A stretch of 64,000 nucleotides of DNA from Larix kaempferi (GCA_027924585.1 BSBM01000186.1:7626001-7690000), one strand, 5' to 3'. Positions 33,301-44,559 are shown, numbered from the stretch's first letter. The notes: generated by a model from the letters alone, not told the origin. Translations and numbers: made by a program.

Positions 33301-34330
33301 ATCAATATGCGTAGCCTAATCCACAGCTGCCCTTCTTGGCTACTTTGGACCTTCCTGACCTATCCCGTTTAACATATGATCCTATTTACCACGGATCTAA
33401 CTGGCCATTGATTCCGGTGAAACTTCCACCTGATATCCCCAAGTTTGACGGTAATCCAGGTGAAGACCCTAAAATCCATACGATGACGTACCACTTATAG
33501 TGTTCATCTAATTCCTTAATGGACGATTCAATTCATCTTAGATTGCTTCAAAGGACTCTCACCGGTTCGGCTGCCAAGTGGTACATTGAATTGCCACCAC
33601 ACTCTTTTCCTGATTTTGGTTCTCTTGCCATGAACTTTTTGACACACTTCCAGCTGCCCATACGGTATGAGACTGGTACTGATCTTTTAACCTCGCTCCA
33701 TCAAAATACCGCCACTCACATCTCGGATCATATCCACGAGTGGACATGGAGATGACGTCTCATTAAAGCTCCCATTCCAGATCAGCTCCTAGCAGACTGG
33801 TTCACAAAATCCCTCATCCCTACCATAGTAAGAGACGTTGCTATGCGAGGTGTTGTCACCGAAGAACAATCCATCGCGAGTGCCCATGTGCTAGACCTAG
33901 TCTACACTCAATCCGACACTTTGTTTGATATTCTTCCTGATGCACCCCGTGACATTAATGACCCTACAAAATCACATAAGGTACTCCAAACTGATGGAAT
34001 CATTGGTTCCCTTAATACCCAGCCTGCTGCTAGCACTGTTGGATCATCCAACCCAACTCTGGCTGGCCACAGCACCGCTAAGTCAACCGCTCCTACTGTA
34101 ACTGAAGAGGTGAATTCTGTCCAATCAACTTCATCTCAGAAGTCCGGCGGTAAAAAGAAGAACACGGGGAAACCCAAAAAGTCTTCCACCCAGTAGAAAC
34201 AAAAGAGCACTCCTGACGATACTAAGCAGAAATGGAAACTAAAGTATCCTTGTTTACTGTGTGGAGATGACCATTTCTCCAAAGAATGTCCCCATAGAGA
34301 CGAAGTGAAAAATTTTCTTAGGGGAAAACC
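33301..34330 (+). pseudogene. Gag capsid core and zinc knuckle of element E
   Basis: The capsid block begins PDIPKFDGNPGEDPKIH (about 33430), then LRLLQRTLTGSAAKWYIELP and FGSLAMNFLTHFQLPI, the classic Ty3/gypsy retrotransposon-gag pattern (F-x-G..P..H, then L-x-G-x-A-x-x-W). Stops are at about 33498 and 33755. A lysine-rich tail ends at 34196. The nucleocapsid follows as CLLCGDDHFSKECPHR (about 34253-34300), a complete CCHC knuckle. It would form the particle and bind RNA. Confidence 0.87.
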
Positions 34331-34860
34331 AACTCTCGCAGTCCTCAATGATCCATTTCCTACTCAAAACCAGCAGATGATTACTCAAACCCCCCCAGCC
34401 CAGGGGGAACCATCCAATAGCACGCATGTTCTCATGCTGCGTAATGAGACGATCAATTTAAATATTTTCTCACGATCTTACGAACCGGTCCCTTCGAAGG
34501 AATCCACTAGAAGTAATGCTGAAAAAGCTTCTGACTCCTTAACTGATGTTACTGTACCATCAACTTCTCTCACCATTGAGAATCCCTCCTTAGAATTGAT
34601 ATTGCGACTGCCCAAGAGAATGATTTGAAAAGTTGTTTTCAATCCCAATGCTTGGGTGGCACAAAATTACAATATCGTAGAAGACTTGGCACAAGCTCCT
34701 TGCGCCATGTCCACCCTAGAAGTTTTGCAGAATTGTCCTAATCAACACAAAACTCTCCTTCCAGCCATCAGTGCAGTCGATCCCGATTCCTCGAATACCA
34801 TCATGTTCTGACTTGACAACTTTCAGTCGAGGCTTTCACACTAGCTCGCATTTCAAGTTT
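34331..34860 (+). other. Linker between gag and protease of element E
   Basis: Low-complexity serine/threonine-rich coding remnant (34305-34628) followed by a broken segment. No domain recognised. Confidence 0.5.
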
Positions 34861-35288
34861 CTGCGAACATTGTTGTGAAGATTGTCCATCGTACCCTTTT
34901 GGACGAAGGAACCTCCACTTCTGTCATGTCGATCGCCTGTTGGAGAGCCATTGGCTCCCCTGAATTGAATCGTTCTCCTACCACATTGAAAGCATTCGAC
35001 GGGCGTGGCTTTCAACCTCATGGGTTCTTACAAGCTCTTGCAGTTGAGTTGGGCAGAAAGACCGTAACCATTAATGTGGAAGTGGTCTCACCCCCGTTAG
35101 ATTATAATCTCTTGCTTGGTCACAATTGGTTTTACACCATGCAGGCGGTAGTTTCTTTAGTCTTTCACATAGTACAATTCCCCCACCAAGGACGAATTGT
35201 CACTATCGAGCAATTAGATTTTTGTACACCAGATGATACTACTCATCCTAGTGACCATGTTCCTTCCATTGGACAAATGTCAAAATAG
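34861..35288 (+). pseudogene. Aspartic protease of element E
   Basis: The translation has HRTLLDEGTSTSVMSIACW, where the active-site D-x-G-(A/S)-S of relatives (L-I-D-x-G-S-S) is D-E-G-T-S. Later blocks are LKAFDGRGFQPHGFL and PPLDYNLLLGHNWFYTM, the conserved YNLLLGRPW of Tat/Athila-type proteases. The open frame is intact through QLDFCTPDDT and ends at 35288. Confidence 0.86.
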
Positions 35289-35945
35289 TACGAGAGTGTA
35301 GGGGTTGACATTTTGAAAGATTCATCTCTCATGGGAGTTTTTCCAGCCACAAATCCCCCTAATCATGTTGCTATGGTGAACATGATCTCCACAGAGATTT
35401 TATCTCACTCTACCGATGCTTGGCCTATACTAGATGAAGCCACAACACACCTGCTTGGAGATATAATGCCTCTTTCACCCGTTGAATGTATTTACGAGGC
35501 TATCCAATCAGCACTAGAGGACCATTTAACTGTGGCCTCTCCATCCTATTCTCTACGAAGGACATCATCTCTACCTGATCTCTTACTTCGGACTTTTCAT
35601 TCAGACGAGTCCATCATGGAAGTAATGAATATTGACGACAGTCCATGGGATGATCTCCACCATAGGTCATCTTTTCTTCCTCCTTTGGAGTACATAGAGG
35701 ACAACATTCACACCCTCTTTTCACCAGATATCTACCCATCCCCTCATTCCCCCATCCTTACATGCCTTACGGACAGGGAGGGAAACTTGGCCAACATTGA
35801 GCTAACCACCCCGGTAGACATCTCAGTGAAACCTGGTATAGTGGAACACATTCGTATAGGACAAAAATGTTCCCCTAAAGAAATCACTGTTAGAACAGCC
35901 TTGTTCAAGCAATTTTGAGACGTATTTGCTTGGTCCTATGAGGAG
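35289..35945 (+). pseudogene. Pre-RT linker of element E
   Basis: A 201-residue open block (35313-35918) with acidic and serine-rich sequence ending GQKCSPKEITVRTALFKQF. After a stop, DVFAWSYEEMPGIDP begins the standard pre-RT motif of this lineage. Confidence 0.7.
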
Positions 35946-36830
35946 ATGCCTGGGATAGACCCTACGATTGTTTCTCATGAAATAAAAACATATCCCGACA
36001 TCAAACCTGTACACCAAAAGTTGCGACCGGTACACCCCCAGAAGACTACGGTAATTAAGGAAGAAATTGAAAATATCATAAAGGCTGGTTTTATTTATCC
36101 TGTCCCATTGATGGATTGGGTCTCAAACGTTATTCCTGTGAACAAAAAGCATGGACCCATTCACGTCTGTGTCGATTATCGGTACCTTAACCGCGCTTGT
36201 CCAAAAGACAACTACCCGACTCCCTTCATTGACCGGATCATCGACAACTATGCCGAAAGCATCATCTTCTCATTTATGGATGGCTTTTATGGTAACAACC
36301 AACAACCTAGCCAACCAACATAAGATGACTTTCATCTTCCCATGGGGAACATTTGCATACTGCAAACTCCCATTTGGCCTTAAAAATGCTGGCACCATGT
36401 TTAAGCGGGCTATGTCGTATGCCTTCCATGACATTAAGGACTTTGTGGAACCTTACTTGGACGATCTCCATGCTCATTCAAAGCAGCGTGAGTTCCACAT
36501 TTATCATCTGATGGCCATTTTCCTCAGATGTAGATGGTACAATATCTGTCTGAATCCTCATAAGTGTATCTTTTGCGTTGAGTCCAGATGCCTCTTAGGA
36601 TTTATCGTTTCGAAGGATGGGATATGCATTGATACCTTAAAGGTGGAGGCCATCATCAACCTACCACCCCCGACTGATGTGACGAAACTTCAAAGTCTCC
36701 AAGGGAAGGCGACTTATTTAAGACGTTTTGTTTGCAATTTCGTGGAGAAGACTCACGGGTATATGACACTACTCAAGAAGGACGTCCCATTCATTTGGGA
36801 TGACCAAGCTCAAAAATCCTTCGACAGTAT
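35946..36830 (+). pseudogene. Reverse transcriptase of element E
   Basis: The first block, to 36323, contains HPQKTTVIKEEIENIIKAGF, HVCVDYRYLNRACPKDNYPT and FSFMDGFYGNN. A frameshift near 36300 moves to the second frame, which carries FIFPWGTFAYCKLPFGLKNA and the catalytic YLDD (36454-36465). CLLGFIVSKDGICID and QSLQGKATYLRRFVCNF follow. YLDD is intact; the frameshift and loss of YNQ (G-N-N here) indicate decay. It copies the element RNA into cDNA. Confidence 0.92.
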
Positions 36831-37260
36831 CAAACATGCCATCACGCATGCCCCTGTGCTCCAACCGCCCAATTATTATCGAGATTACATCTTATATCTC
36901 ACCGCTTCTGCTACCACTATCGCCATGGTTTTGGTACAGGAGAATCAAAATGCCCAAGAACATGTAATATACTATGAAAGTAAGGGTCTGGCTGACGTTG
37001 AAACTAGATATTCACATGTCGAAAAACTTGCATTCGCGGCGGTCATCACCATCCATAAGTTTCGGCACTATATCTTTCTCCGCACCACCACTATCGTCGT
37101 CGACTCGAACCCCATGTACCACGTACTGACACATCATATGCTTGGGGGAAAGTATTCATGCTGGATCATGATACTACAAGAATTTGATCTTCTTTTCGAG
37201 AAAGCCAAGTCAAAGAAGTCTTTGGTGTTTGCCGAGCTGATCTGTGACCTTCCTCGTCCT
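36831..37260 (+). pseudogene. RNase H (Gypsy type) of element E
   Basis: It continues in the same frame as the RT block. DYILYLTASATTIAMVLVQ marks the start, with T-A-S where the catalytic T-D-A/S stands in active copies. VETRYSHVEKLAFAAVITI and KFRHYIFLRTTTIVVDSN follow, then WIMILQEFDLLFEKAKSKKS. The missing first aspartate suggests that this domain no longer cleaves. Confidence 0.88.
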
Positions 37261-37440
37261 TATGCAAAAATTGAGCACAATGACTCCTTTCGAGACAAAT
37301 CATTGTTTCTCATTAGTACAACTGATCCATGGTATGGAGATATCTCATTGTATATTCAAACCCAATGCTTCAACCTTCAACTCTCTCACAACGACTATCG
37401 TAAGATACGTCACCATGCAAAGTATTATTTAATCATCAAT

Positions 37441-38562
37441 GATACTTTGTATCGCAGTGGCATTGATTCAATTCTTCGACATTGTCTCACTCATGATGAG
37501 GCTGAAAGCGTTCTGAATGACTGTCACGCTGGGGCATGTGGAGGTCACCTCTCTGGGATGGCTACAACCTAGAAGATTTTGCTCGCAGAATATTTCTGGC
37601 CTACTATCTTCAAAGATTGTATTGAGGCCATCAAAAAAGTCCTCCTTGCCAACACTTCCATACGAAGAAGCGCACTCACCCTGCCCCGTTACATCCAGTT
37701 ATTGCCATTGGCCCATTCACAAAATGGGGCATTGACTTTATGCATTGTAAGCCTACCTTGGATAGGGAGCATAGTTACATCATTGTAGCTATGCATTACT
37801 TCACAAAGTGGGTCGAACCTATGCTTACATACTAGAACGACGGCAAAACCGCCACACTCTTCATGTTCAATCATGTAATAGCACGGTTCAGAGTTCCTCA
37901 GGCAATTGTTACCGATCATGGTTCCCATTTTTAGAACCATATGGTTGATGAATTGAGTGACAGGTTGGGTTTTCGCCATGAAAATTCAACACCCTACTAC
38001 CCGTAGTCCAATGGACAGGTCGAGGCCATTAACAAGGTCTTGAAAACTATGGTCCAAAGGATGGTAGGGACACATAAGTCCAATTGGCACAACATGATCT
38101 TTTCAGCGTTATGGGCCTACTGAACTTCCGTCAAAACCGCCACAGGCTTCGCTCCCTTCCAATTGGTATACGGATTGGAGGCTATCCTACCTATAGAGTG
38201 CAAAATTCCATCTCTACAACTCGCTATCAAACTTCTTCCTAAAACTACTATTGAGGAAGAATGTCTCTTGCACTTAGCAAAACTGGACGAGTCCCGCCAA
38301 GATGTTTCTCTTGCTAATGAAGCACACAAGAAACGCATCAAAGCCCAATACAACAAGTCAGTTGAACCTCGTATCTTTAATGAGGGTGACCTGGTCCTCA
38401 CTTATGACCAGAAGCACAACTAACTAGGAGTAGGAAAGTTCGAATCCATGTGGCATGGACCTTACATAGTCAAACATGTTTTGGAGAAGGGAGCTTACGA
38501 GCTTGAAGACTATGACGGAATATCTTTGGGTGAACGTCGTAATGGGATTTACCTAAAGTGAT
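37441..38562 (+). pseudogene. Integrase of element E
   Basis: The zinc region has LNDCHAGACGGHLSGM (about 37515-37562). The catalytic core follows in other frames: KWGIDFMH (first D at 37734-37736), AIVTDHGSHF (second D) and SNGQVEAINKVLKTMVQ (E). Then come FAPFQLVYGLEAILP and IKAQYNKSVEPRIFNEGDLV, and the tail with WHGPYIVKHVLEKGAYEL. Stops near 37570, 37833, 37935, 38003, 38120 and 38422 break it. The D-D-E residues themselves are preserved. Confidence 0.9.
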
Positions 38563-38659
38563 ACTACTCTTAAATTCATCACGCTTAGACTTTCTTATAT
38601 ATACTCTACATGGCGTGTTTTTTGTGTTTTTGTGTGTGTTGTGACGCTTTTGTTTTTTA

Positions 38660-39127
38660 GTGTCTTTAGATCATGTTTCTGCTTCTTATACCATGTTCTG
38701 TCTGCATGTGCAGATGTCAACATGCTACGAATTCATGGATGGCGCCAGCCAGCATACCTGTAACCTTGCTTCGGCAGCCTGGGTACTATATTCCCTAATA
38801 GTTGAGCTCATTAGCTCAGGAGGAAGTTGCCTAGGGTTTGTGACCAACAATGCCGCAGAGTATCAGGCAGTAATCAAAACCCTAGCTAATGCCATTTCCT
38901 TGGGTATGAACCACATTGTCATCCACATGGATTCTCAATTAGTGGTTTCCCATCTTAACCGGTTTTACGCCATCCGTGATCCCACCTTACTCCGTCTGTT
39001 CAGACGAGTACATCTCCTAGAAATGTCATTTGAATCCGTTCAATACCTGCACATTCCACGAGAGTTAAACACAGTTGCTAACTCGATGGCCAACTTCATT
39101 TTAGATTGGTACATCACACACACATAA
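38660..39127 (+). pseudogene. Second RNase H domain of element E, downstream of integrase
   Basis: A 155-residue open frame without stops. It has the RNase H-like catalytic pattern: FMDGAS (first D), TNNAAEYQAVIKTL (E), VIHMDSQLVVSHL (second D) and IPRELNTVANSMANF, where the last catalytic D of A-D-x-L-A is N. This is the RVT_3 or archaeal/plant-type RNase H of the Tat side of Ty3/gypsy. There it is usually placed around RT-RNase H and before integrase; here it follows integrase, separated by a stop and about 150 bases. It is the least damaged coding part of E. Whether it was made as a separate protein or by a spliced pol is unknown. Confidence 0.82.
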
Positions 39128-39410
39128 CACACATAATATGTAAAAGCATTCACAACATGTAAATAATGTAATGTATAAAAGCAAACATGTAAACAAGATC
39201 ACATCACTAATCATTTTTGAAAAACACATAATGTATAAATCACCGATAATGCCTGTATATATATTTATCGCTCAAAAAGTAGTGCTGGTACAAAATTTGA
39301 AGCACGATGGCTTTCAGTGAGTCTACAAAAATCTGAAGCATCGTAGCTTTCAATAGTACAAAATATGAGGCCTCTAAGCTCTCAATACAAGTATAATAGT
39401 GTCATCAGGC
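39128..39410. other. Gap between the sense and antisense genes of element E
   Basis: AT-rich, with ACATAAC-type repeats and no frame. The two genes end tail to tail here. Confidence 0.6.
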
Positions 39411-40701
39411 CTAACGCCTGACCCGTACACCACCCCTAGCTTGAACAGTTCGCTGTCGTTGGGTGAGGAAACAGCCTACGGTCCAAGCCACCTTACAGAG
39501 TAAGGTGTTGAAGCGCACGGATGCTCCAACCCCCAACCTTTGCATAGGTCTCGGCAAGTCATCAATAGCTAGCTCCGATACCTCCACGGTTAGCTGGGAT
39601 AGGTTCCTGTACACCTCCTCCATCTCCTCGATGGCATCATGAGCACCTGCAGGAACGACTGCCTCCTCGCCTCTATCTCTCCTCGCCAGAAGGGAGAGAC
39701 CCATCGACCGTACGGGGCCCACATCTGCACACATATATTACATACTTGTCAGCACCGCATCAAAAAAATGATATAATATACAAAACTAAAAATACAAGGG
39801 TAGTTTTGTTCTCACCGATGTCACCCCATGCTGCACCCTCCGGCAGCATCAAGTTGGGATCCTCTCGGAAGTCCATGCCACTGTATAAAATGTCCTCGAC
39901 CATGAGTAACTGGCCCTCTAGCCAGCTGAAGAACTCAGGACCAAAGCTAATGATGGGCCTGCCACCATGACAGGTCATGTCCTCAGCCGATCTGAGCATA
40001 TGGGGATCTCTGGGCTCCCTGTCATCAAGTAGCAACTGCAGACGTAGAAGAGGAATCCACTCTAAGAGAAACGATACTATGATCGATCCATACCCAAATT
40101 GCTTGAGCTCCCCTCGCTGACACTTGGTCAACTGAGCTCAAATGTTTGCGAGGAGACCCTCACACCAATTGAAAACCCCGGGGGACATACAGTCCTCCGC
40201 ATACAGCATCTGAGGTCGAGTAGTCGTGTGTGGGGCTTAGATACCCGCCACCCTAGTAATGGTAAGCAATATGTTATGCAGTGGGCGGCTCACCACATCC
40301 TTGATGAGTATCTTCCCACTGGAAGGTCGAGAGGTGGCGATACAGTGCTGCGATATCATGTCCTCAACTGTACGGTCATTGGCCCATGTTCTAGTAAGAT
40401 GTATAGGGTCCCCTCTTCGGGACAAACCAGTAAGAAAGTAAATATCCTCAATGTCTATCGTGAGGATATGCTCACTGATCACAAAGTATTGTTGGTCCGC
40501 ATCCCAACTCTGGAGCATGTGTGTCAGTAGTGGGATTTGGGATCTCATCCCCTGGATCTCAAAGAAATTCAGTAACCTGCAGTTTCTCAAAGCATCGACA
40601 CATTGTGGATTGTTCGCAGCTTGTTCATCTTCTAGCTCATGTTCTCTCTCTCGCCACTCCAATACCATATTGGCTAGCTGGAAACCTACCATGAAGGACA
40701 T
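39411..40701 (-). pseudogene. Antisense PMD-like gene of element E, two exons
   Basis: Exon 1 (40701-39816) starts at MSFMVGFQLANMVLEWRERE. It has a block LTIDIEDIYFLTGLSRRGDP, the plant-mobile-domain-like core, preceded by LLTHMLQSWDADQQYF, then KQFGYGSIIVSFLLEW and FFSWLEGQLLMVEDIL, ending GAAWGDIG. The intron is 39815-39725 (91 bases, GTGAG to GTGCAG). Exon 2 (39724-39411) starts DVGPVRSMGLSLLARRDRGE and ends in an arginine-rich tail. A stop and frameshift near 40237-40140 break it. It is opposite in direction to the retroelement, so its intron was not removed when the element was copied. A homologue sits in element F. The PMD call is from the motif pattern; if correct, relatives act in the nucleus in gene and TE silencing. 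Confidence 0.62.
39725..39815 (-). other. Intron in the antisense gene of element E
   Basis: Minus-strand donor CATCG/GTGAG and acceptor GTGCAG/ATGTG. Coding similarity to F is found on both sides at the same place. Confidence 0.7.
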
Positions 40702-41300
40702 TTAAACACTGTTAGGTCTTGCTTCAACCTTCACAAGTCCTTTTTTTGGATTCTTTTTTATGTTTGGAATTTGCAACTCCGCCATCGCACTGTACATTTG
40801 CATATAGTGTGATGTCGTCGCACCTCGCCCATTTTAGGCTTGCGATGACCCGGTCTCATTGCAGGTCCCAAAAGGGCCAACTGTGATGAGCCGAGAGTGC
40901 AGTAGCCCTCCATGAACTCATCAAAAAACCCAAAAAATGAACCTAAAATAAAAAACTAATCCACTGGAAAGTTGTTGGATGAAGTTTAGGCCTACCTGAT
41001 ACGGACGGTTGGTGAAATGGCGGATTGTAACTCCCGGAATCGACAAAGGAAGTTTTGGCTCAAAATTGTTACTTCTCCACCCAAATTGGCAATTGAAACA
41101 ATGTTTTCTATTTTTGGCCCATATTTCAATTTATAGATAGAATGGAATATTCCTTTTCAAATATTTTGATGCTCTTGGGCCATTTATCATAGTTTTTGAC
41201 CATTTTTGCCATATTTGAGGATTTTTGACACGTTTTATAGCATGCAGGAGTTGTAAGTGGTCTTTTGTGTCGTTTCTCATATTATAACGGTCATCACAGG
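40702..41300 (-). promoter_or_regulatory. Leader and putative promoter region of the antisense gene in E
   Basis: TCGTCGCA (40815-40822), repeated from the LTR, with several TCGCA/TGCGA words around it. The CAAAAACTAT block (minus, 41198-41189) is shared with F. A possible TATA (CTATAAATT, minus, about 41140) lies just downstream of it. Confidence 0.35.
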
Positions 41301-43040
41301 TATGAACACTCCCTTGAAGGTTTTGTGATTATTTTTTGAAATGGTTAGTCTGTAATTATTGCGTGATGATGAGTTTACTCTTCGTTTGTTCTCGTACTCA
41401 CGGAACTATGAGAACAAGTACCAAGTTATGATTTATCACTTTTTCATGCTCGTTAAACTTCCATGGAAAAGGACAACCCCCGAAGTCTACCGTTAAGCTC
41501 TTTTCAGGCTCTCGAATAATGAAAAGATTGCCAAGCGAACTTGTCGTGTTCATGCTTGTTAAAGTATTTGAATGGTCGTATTCTTGGTGATAGTTTACCC
41601 CTTTTTCGGACTAGGAGGCACTAATTACAAAAAAGGAATACTCCAACTAATCATGACTGGAAGAGTCCTCTCTCACGTTGTCTTACCCTTTTTCGGGGGA
41701 TGAGGCTAATTTTACGAAAAAGGACCGTTGGAGTCTTCTTTAGTTCTTTTCAGTCTCTCTAAACATGAAATGACGACCGAGTTTACCTTCTATGGACTCA
41801 TTAAATTTTCACATTGAAGGGCTCGTAATGGGACGAACCCCTCCTTTCCTAGGCTTGGAAAATATTTGGGATTGGATTCATCTATGAGATGAGCTATACC
41901 GAGCATCTGGTTACCCTCATCAAGCTCGTAAAAAACACATGAGGCACTCAGCATTCATGATGGGGAAAAAGGAAAGTGTTTGTGTTACATACCTTATTAG
42001 TGGCAATATGTAGTCATTCTTGAACATGGCACTCATCTGCATTTGCATACAGCACTTGGGTCATCCGTTTGTCTGTGAGTCCCTGCTTACTTTTTGAGTC
42101 TTGTTACTCCTCTGAGTCATTTCGGAGAAAGCTTCCATCATTAGTTGCATTAGAAGTTTGTGTCATTCTCATTATGTCAATACTACTGAGTCATTCCATG
42201 CCCATGTTCAAGAACACGTTCATCATTTGTTATCTATAGTCGGTACACGTGCCGTCATGTCGTTGTTACTTTGAGTCAGTCTTACATGTTACTGTACCAT
42301 CCGATCCACTCTACACATATTTTGTCGTGTTTCGTGTCGATTTATGGGGGATTCATCATGGCCCTCCTTCAACAAATTCATCCTTGTTGACTTCAACTCA
42401 TCATCCGAGGATCGAATCTAGAAACCAACCAAGTACCTTGGCCTTGCATGCCTCAATGGTAGGTTACCTCGCTTTCATCATGAGTTTACCTCATTGACTC
42501 TTGATTGAAATATTTCATCTTGCGGTCGAATTCAACCCATTTATTCACGCTTGATGATATGTACTGTGATACCTTGGGAATCATAGACATCAATGGTGAT
42601 CTCCCTTGCACTTGTTAATGGTTTACATCAATGGCCAGTAATCAAGTGGTTTCTACCATGTTCGACGTCAAGACATTTGTAATCACATGGATAGATTCGT
42701 ATCATTGCGGGTTCAGCTTGAAGACACTGGGAAGTCATGTTTTACCCAGGTTGCGATGGAGTTTGAATTGAGTTATATTACACGGATCCACTTTTGTATT
42801 GGTCGTGGCTGTGTTATCATCTCATCATGGATCTATGCTTGTGTCTAGAAGCCATGATTGTGTTCAGTCGGTCATTACTACCATGGATCTGCAATGTATT
42901 GGTCGGCAGCCATGTTGTACTTCATATGAGATTGTTAGTTCAGAGTCAATTGTACTGCAGTAGTGTCCTTCGTCTAACGAGTCTAATGCCATTACTTCTA
43001 TCAAAGCACTTCACCTATCTATCTTCAACAACTTCATGCT
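41301..43040. other. 3' spacer of element E
   Basis: No protein recognised. 42562-42646 matches F at 2694-2779 in reverse complement. 41590-41740 has CCTTTTTCGG and ACGAAAAAGG words around a possible diverged duplication. Confidence 0.5.
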
Positions 43041-43053
43041 TTGGGGGGCATTC
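43041..43053 (+). promoter_or_regulatory. Polypurine tract of element E
   Basis: TTGGGGGGCATTC directly before the 3' LTR. Confidence 0.7.
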
Positions 43054-43940
43054 TATTACACCCAAAATCTACTCATCATAAGATTCAGTGTATACACCCC
43101 TGAAGACACCTAGACTAAGTAATCATCCTGGGAGGATTTGTACCCAATTGTTCTAGGTTTTGAAGGGTCGTCGCAGGTTTCACACTAGCAACATGCGACG
43201 TTGCATCTTGCTCCATTGTAGGGTGCGACGAGGTCATTTAATGGGAAAAAATGGCTTATTCAAGATCCTTCTTGAAACTTGCTCATTTGGGGGCTTATCC
43301 CTGACCTCTAGGGGAGCTGGTACTCGACTCCTGACTCTTTGGGAGGATCCCCTATCTCTCTCCTATCATCTCTCAACCTATCCTATCCATTTAGTCCTAT
43401 ATAAGTGAATCTCACTCCCATCCCAAAGGGAAGAAGACTATGGTATCTACATGCTGGTGAAATCACTCTTAGAACATCTCCACTCACCTATTGGAGAAAT
43501 CATACTTCCTTGGAAGGATATGGCAATCGGATTTGTCGGAGAAGGGCTACAGCATTAAGTCATTGGTTGTGGTTCTATATCTCTATCATGTACTCCTCTA
43601 TTTGCAGTAATACAAACGCTTTCCACCAATATTGTTCATGTGTGCAACGATATTGAGTAGTTTACTTGCTTACTGTTTACTTAGATCGCTTATTGTATAG
43701 ATGTATTTTACTAGTTTCTCTTGTTTCTTGTCTTGACAGGTCTTGCATCTTGGATCTGACGACCGTGGGACGTGGATCGACATTCAAGAGACAGGATTGC
43801 ACAGTGAAAACGTAAGGCATCTAGTACTTGATCCTTAAGTAGATATAGGAGATGCAATTATAGTTTGTTCTATTTGTTCTAGACTCACTTTGAGCTAGGG
43901 AGATCCAGCTCGCATCTGCTCGAGTGGATTGTCTGTCAAT
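43054..43940 (+). repeat. 3' LTR of element E
   Basis: About 887 bases, collinear with 28477-29379. The first TG is changed to TA. The TCGTCGCA word (43168-43175) and TATA box are kept. Confidence 0.9.
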
Positions 43941-43945
43941 AGGGG
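43941..43945. repeat. Target-site duplication of element E, right
   Basis: AGGGG, matching 28472-28476. Confidence 0.85.
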
Positions 43946-44402
43946 ACAAACCTTCTGTTGGAATCAACATGGATACAGTATTAGCTAGTAAATCTACCTC
44001 AAAATTCTATGATCTAGGGACTGACTTAATGTTAAATGTAGAAAAAGAATTAGTTAAGTCCCTTACCAATTTTTGATAGTTAATCAAATTAGGATACAAA
44101 CAATGGATCTTGTTTCTCACCTGTTTTACTATGATCTCAGAACCTCCATAACATTCAATTACATGGGCACCCATGTCAATTGCCTTCTTGAGTCCTTGGA
44201 CCAAGGCCTCATACTCAGCTATGTTGTTGGTGGATTCAAACTCAAGCCTAGATTCAATCATAGCTTTGGTTCCTTTGGTATCAATCAAGACACAACCTAC
44301 ACCAACTCCATCTTTAGATCTAAAGCCATAAAAAAATAGAGTCCATGCATTCAAGTGTATCCTAAAATTAGTATTTACATTGTATACATTATGTACAACC
44401 AT
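43946..44402 (-). pseudogene. Extra RNase H-like domain of element D, upstream of RT
   Basis: From 44402 the minus strand has LFFYGFRSKDGVGVGCVLID, ESTNNIAEYEALVQGLKKAI, VIECYGGSEIIVKQV and a tail NFEVDLLANTVSMLI. This is the RVT_3 RNase H pattern: F-F-D-G-S, T-N-N-x-A-E-Y-E-A, x-D-S-x-L-V, N-x-x-A-D-x-L-A. The first D is Y and the second D is G, so it is catalytically dead; E is kept, and the last A-D has become V-D. It lies between protease and RT in the element order. The end runs directly into the insertion point of element E and continues in frame at 28471. Confidence 0.82.
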
Positions 44403-44559
44403 ACCTGAGAATGGAATAGAAGTAAGATTGACAATTTGAGACCGATTCTATAAGTTCTCAGCTGGTGATAAATCTGCAGGTAGATCCCCAAAGAAAGTAT
44501 CGAAAGTGTAGTGTTCCACATGGGAGTTGAAATATGCAGCAGGCTCACTAGGATCATTC

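Larger units (their letters stand above)
28477..43940 (+). mobile_element. Element E: full-length Ty3/gypsy element, 15.46 kb, with antisense gene
   Basis: LTRs 28477-29379 and 43054-43940 are direct repeats starting TGTTACACCC (TATTACACCC at right). The first 190 bases differ by roughly 5-7 percent by eye. AGGGG target duplication. Internal order on plus: 2.1 kb leader, gag with a glycine/proline-rich repeat, zinc knuckle, protease, RT, RNase H, integrase, a second RNase H, then a minus-strand intron-containing gene, spacer and PPT. It is inserted in element D. At 15.5 kb it is long for Ty3/gypsy; such length and extra RNase H are typical of the Tat/Ogre side. All coding parts carry stops, so it is inactive. 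Confidence 0.92.

Noticed and set aside
33559-33747. Minus-strand frame in the E gag core
   Set aside because: It mirrors the gag frame, whose plus-strand translation has clear capsid motifs.
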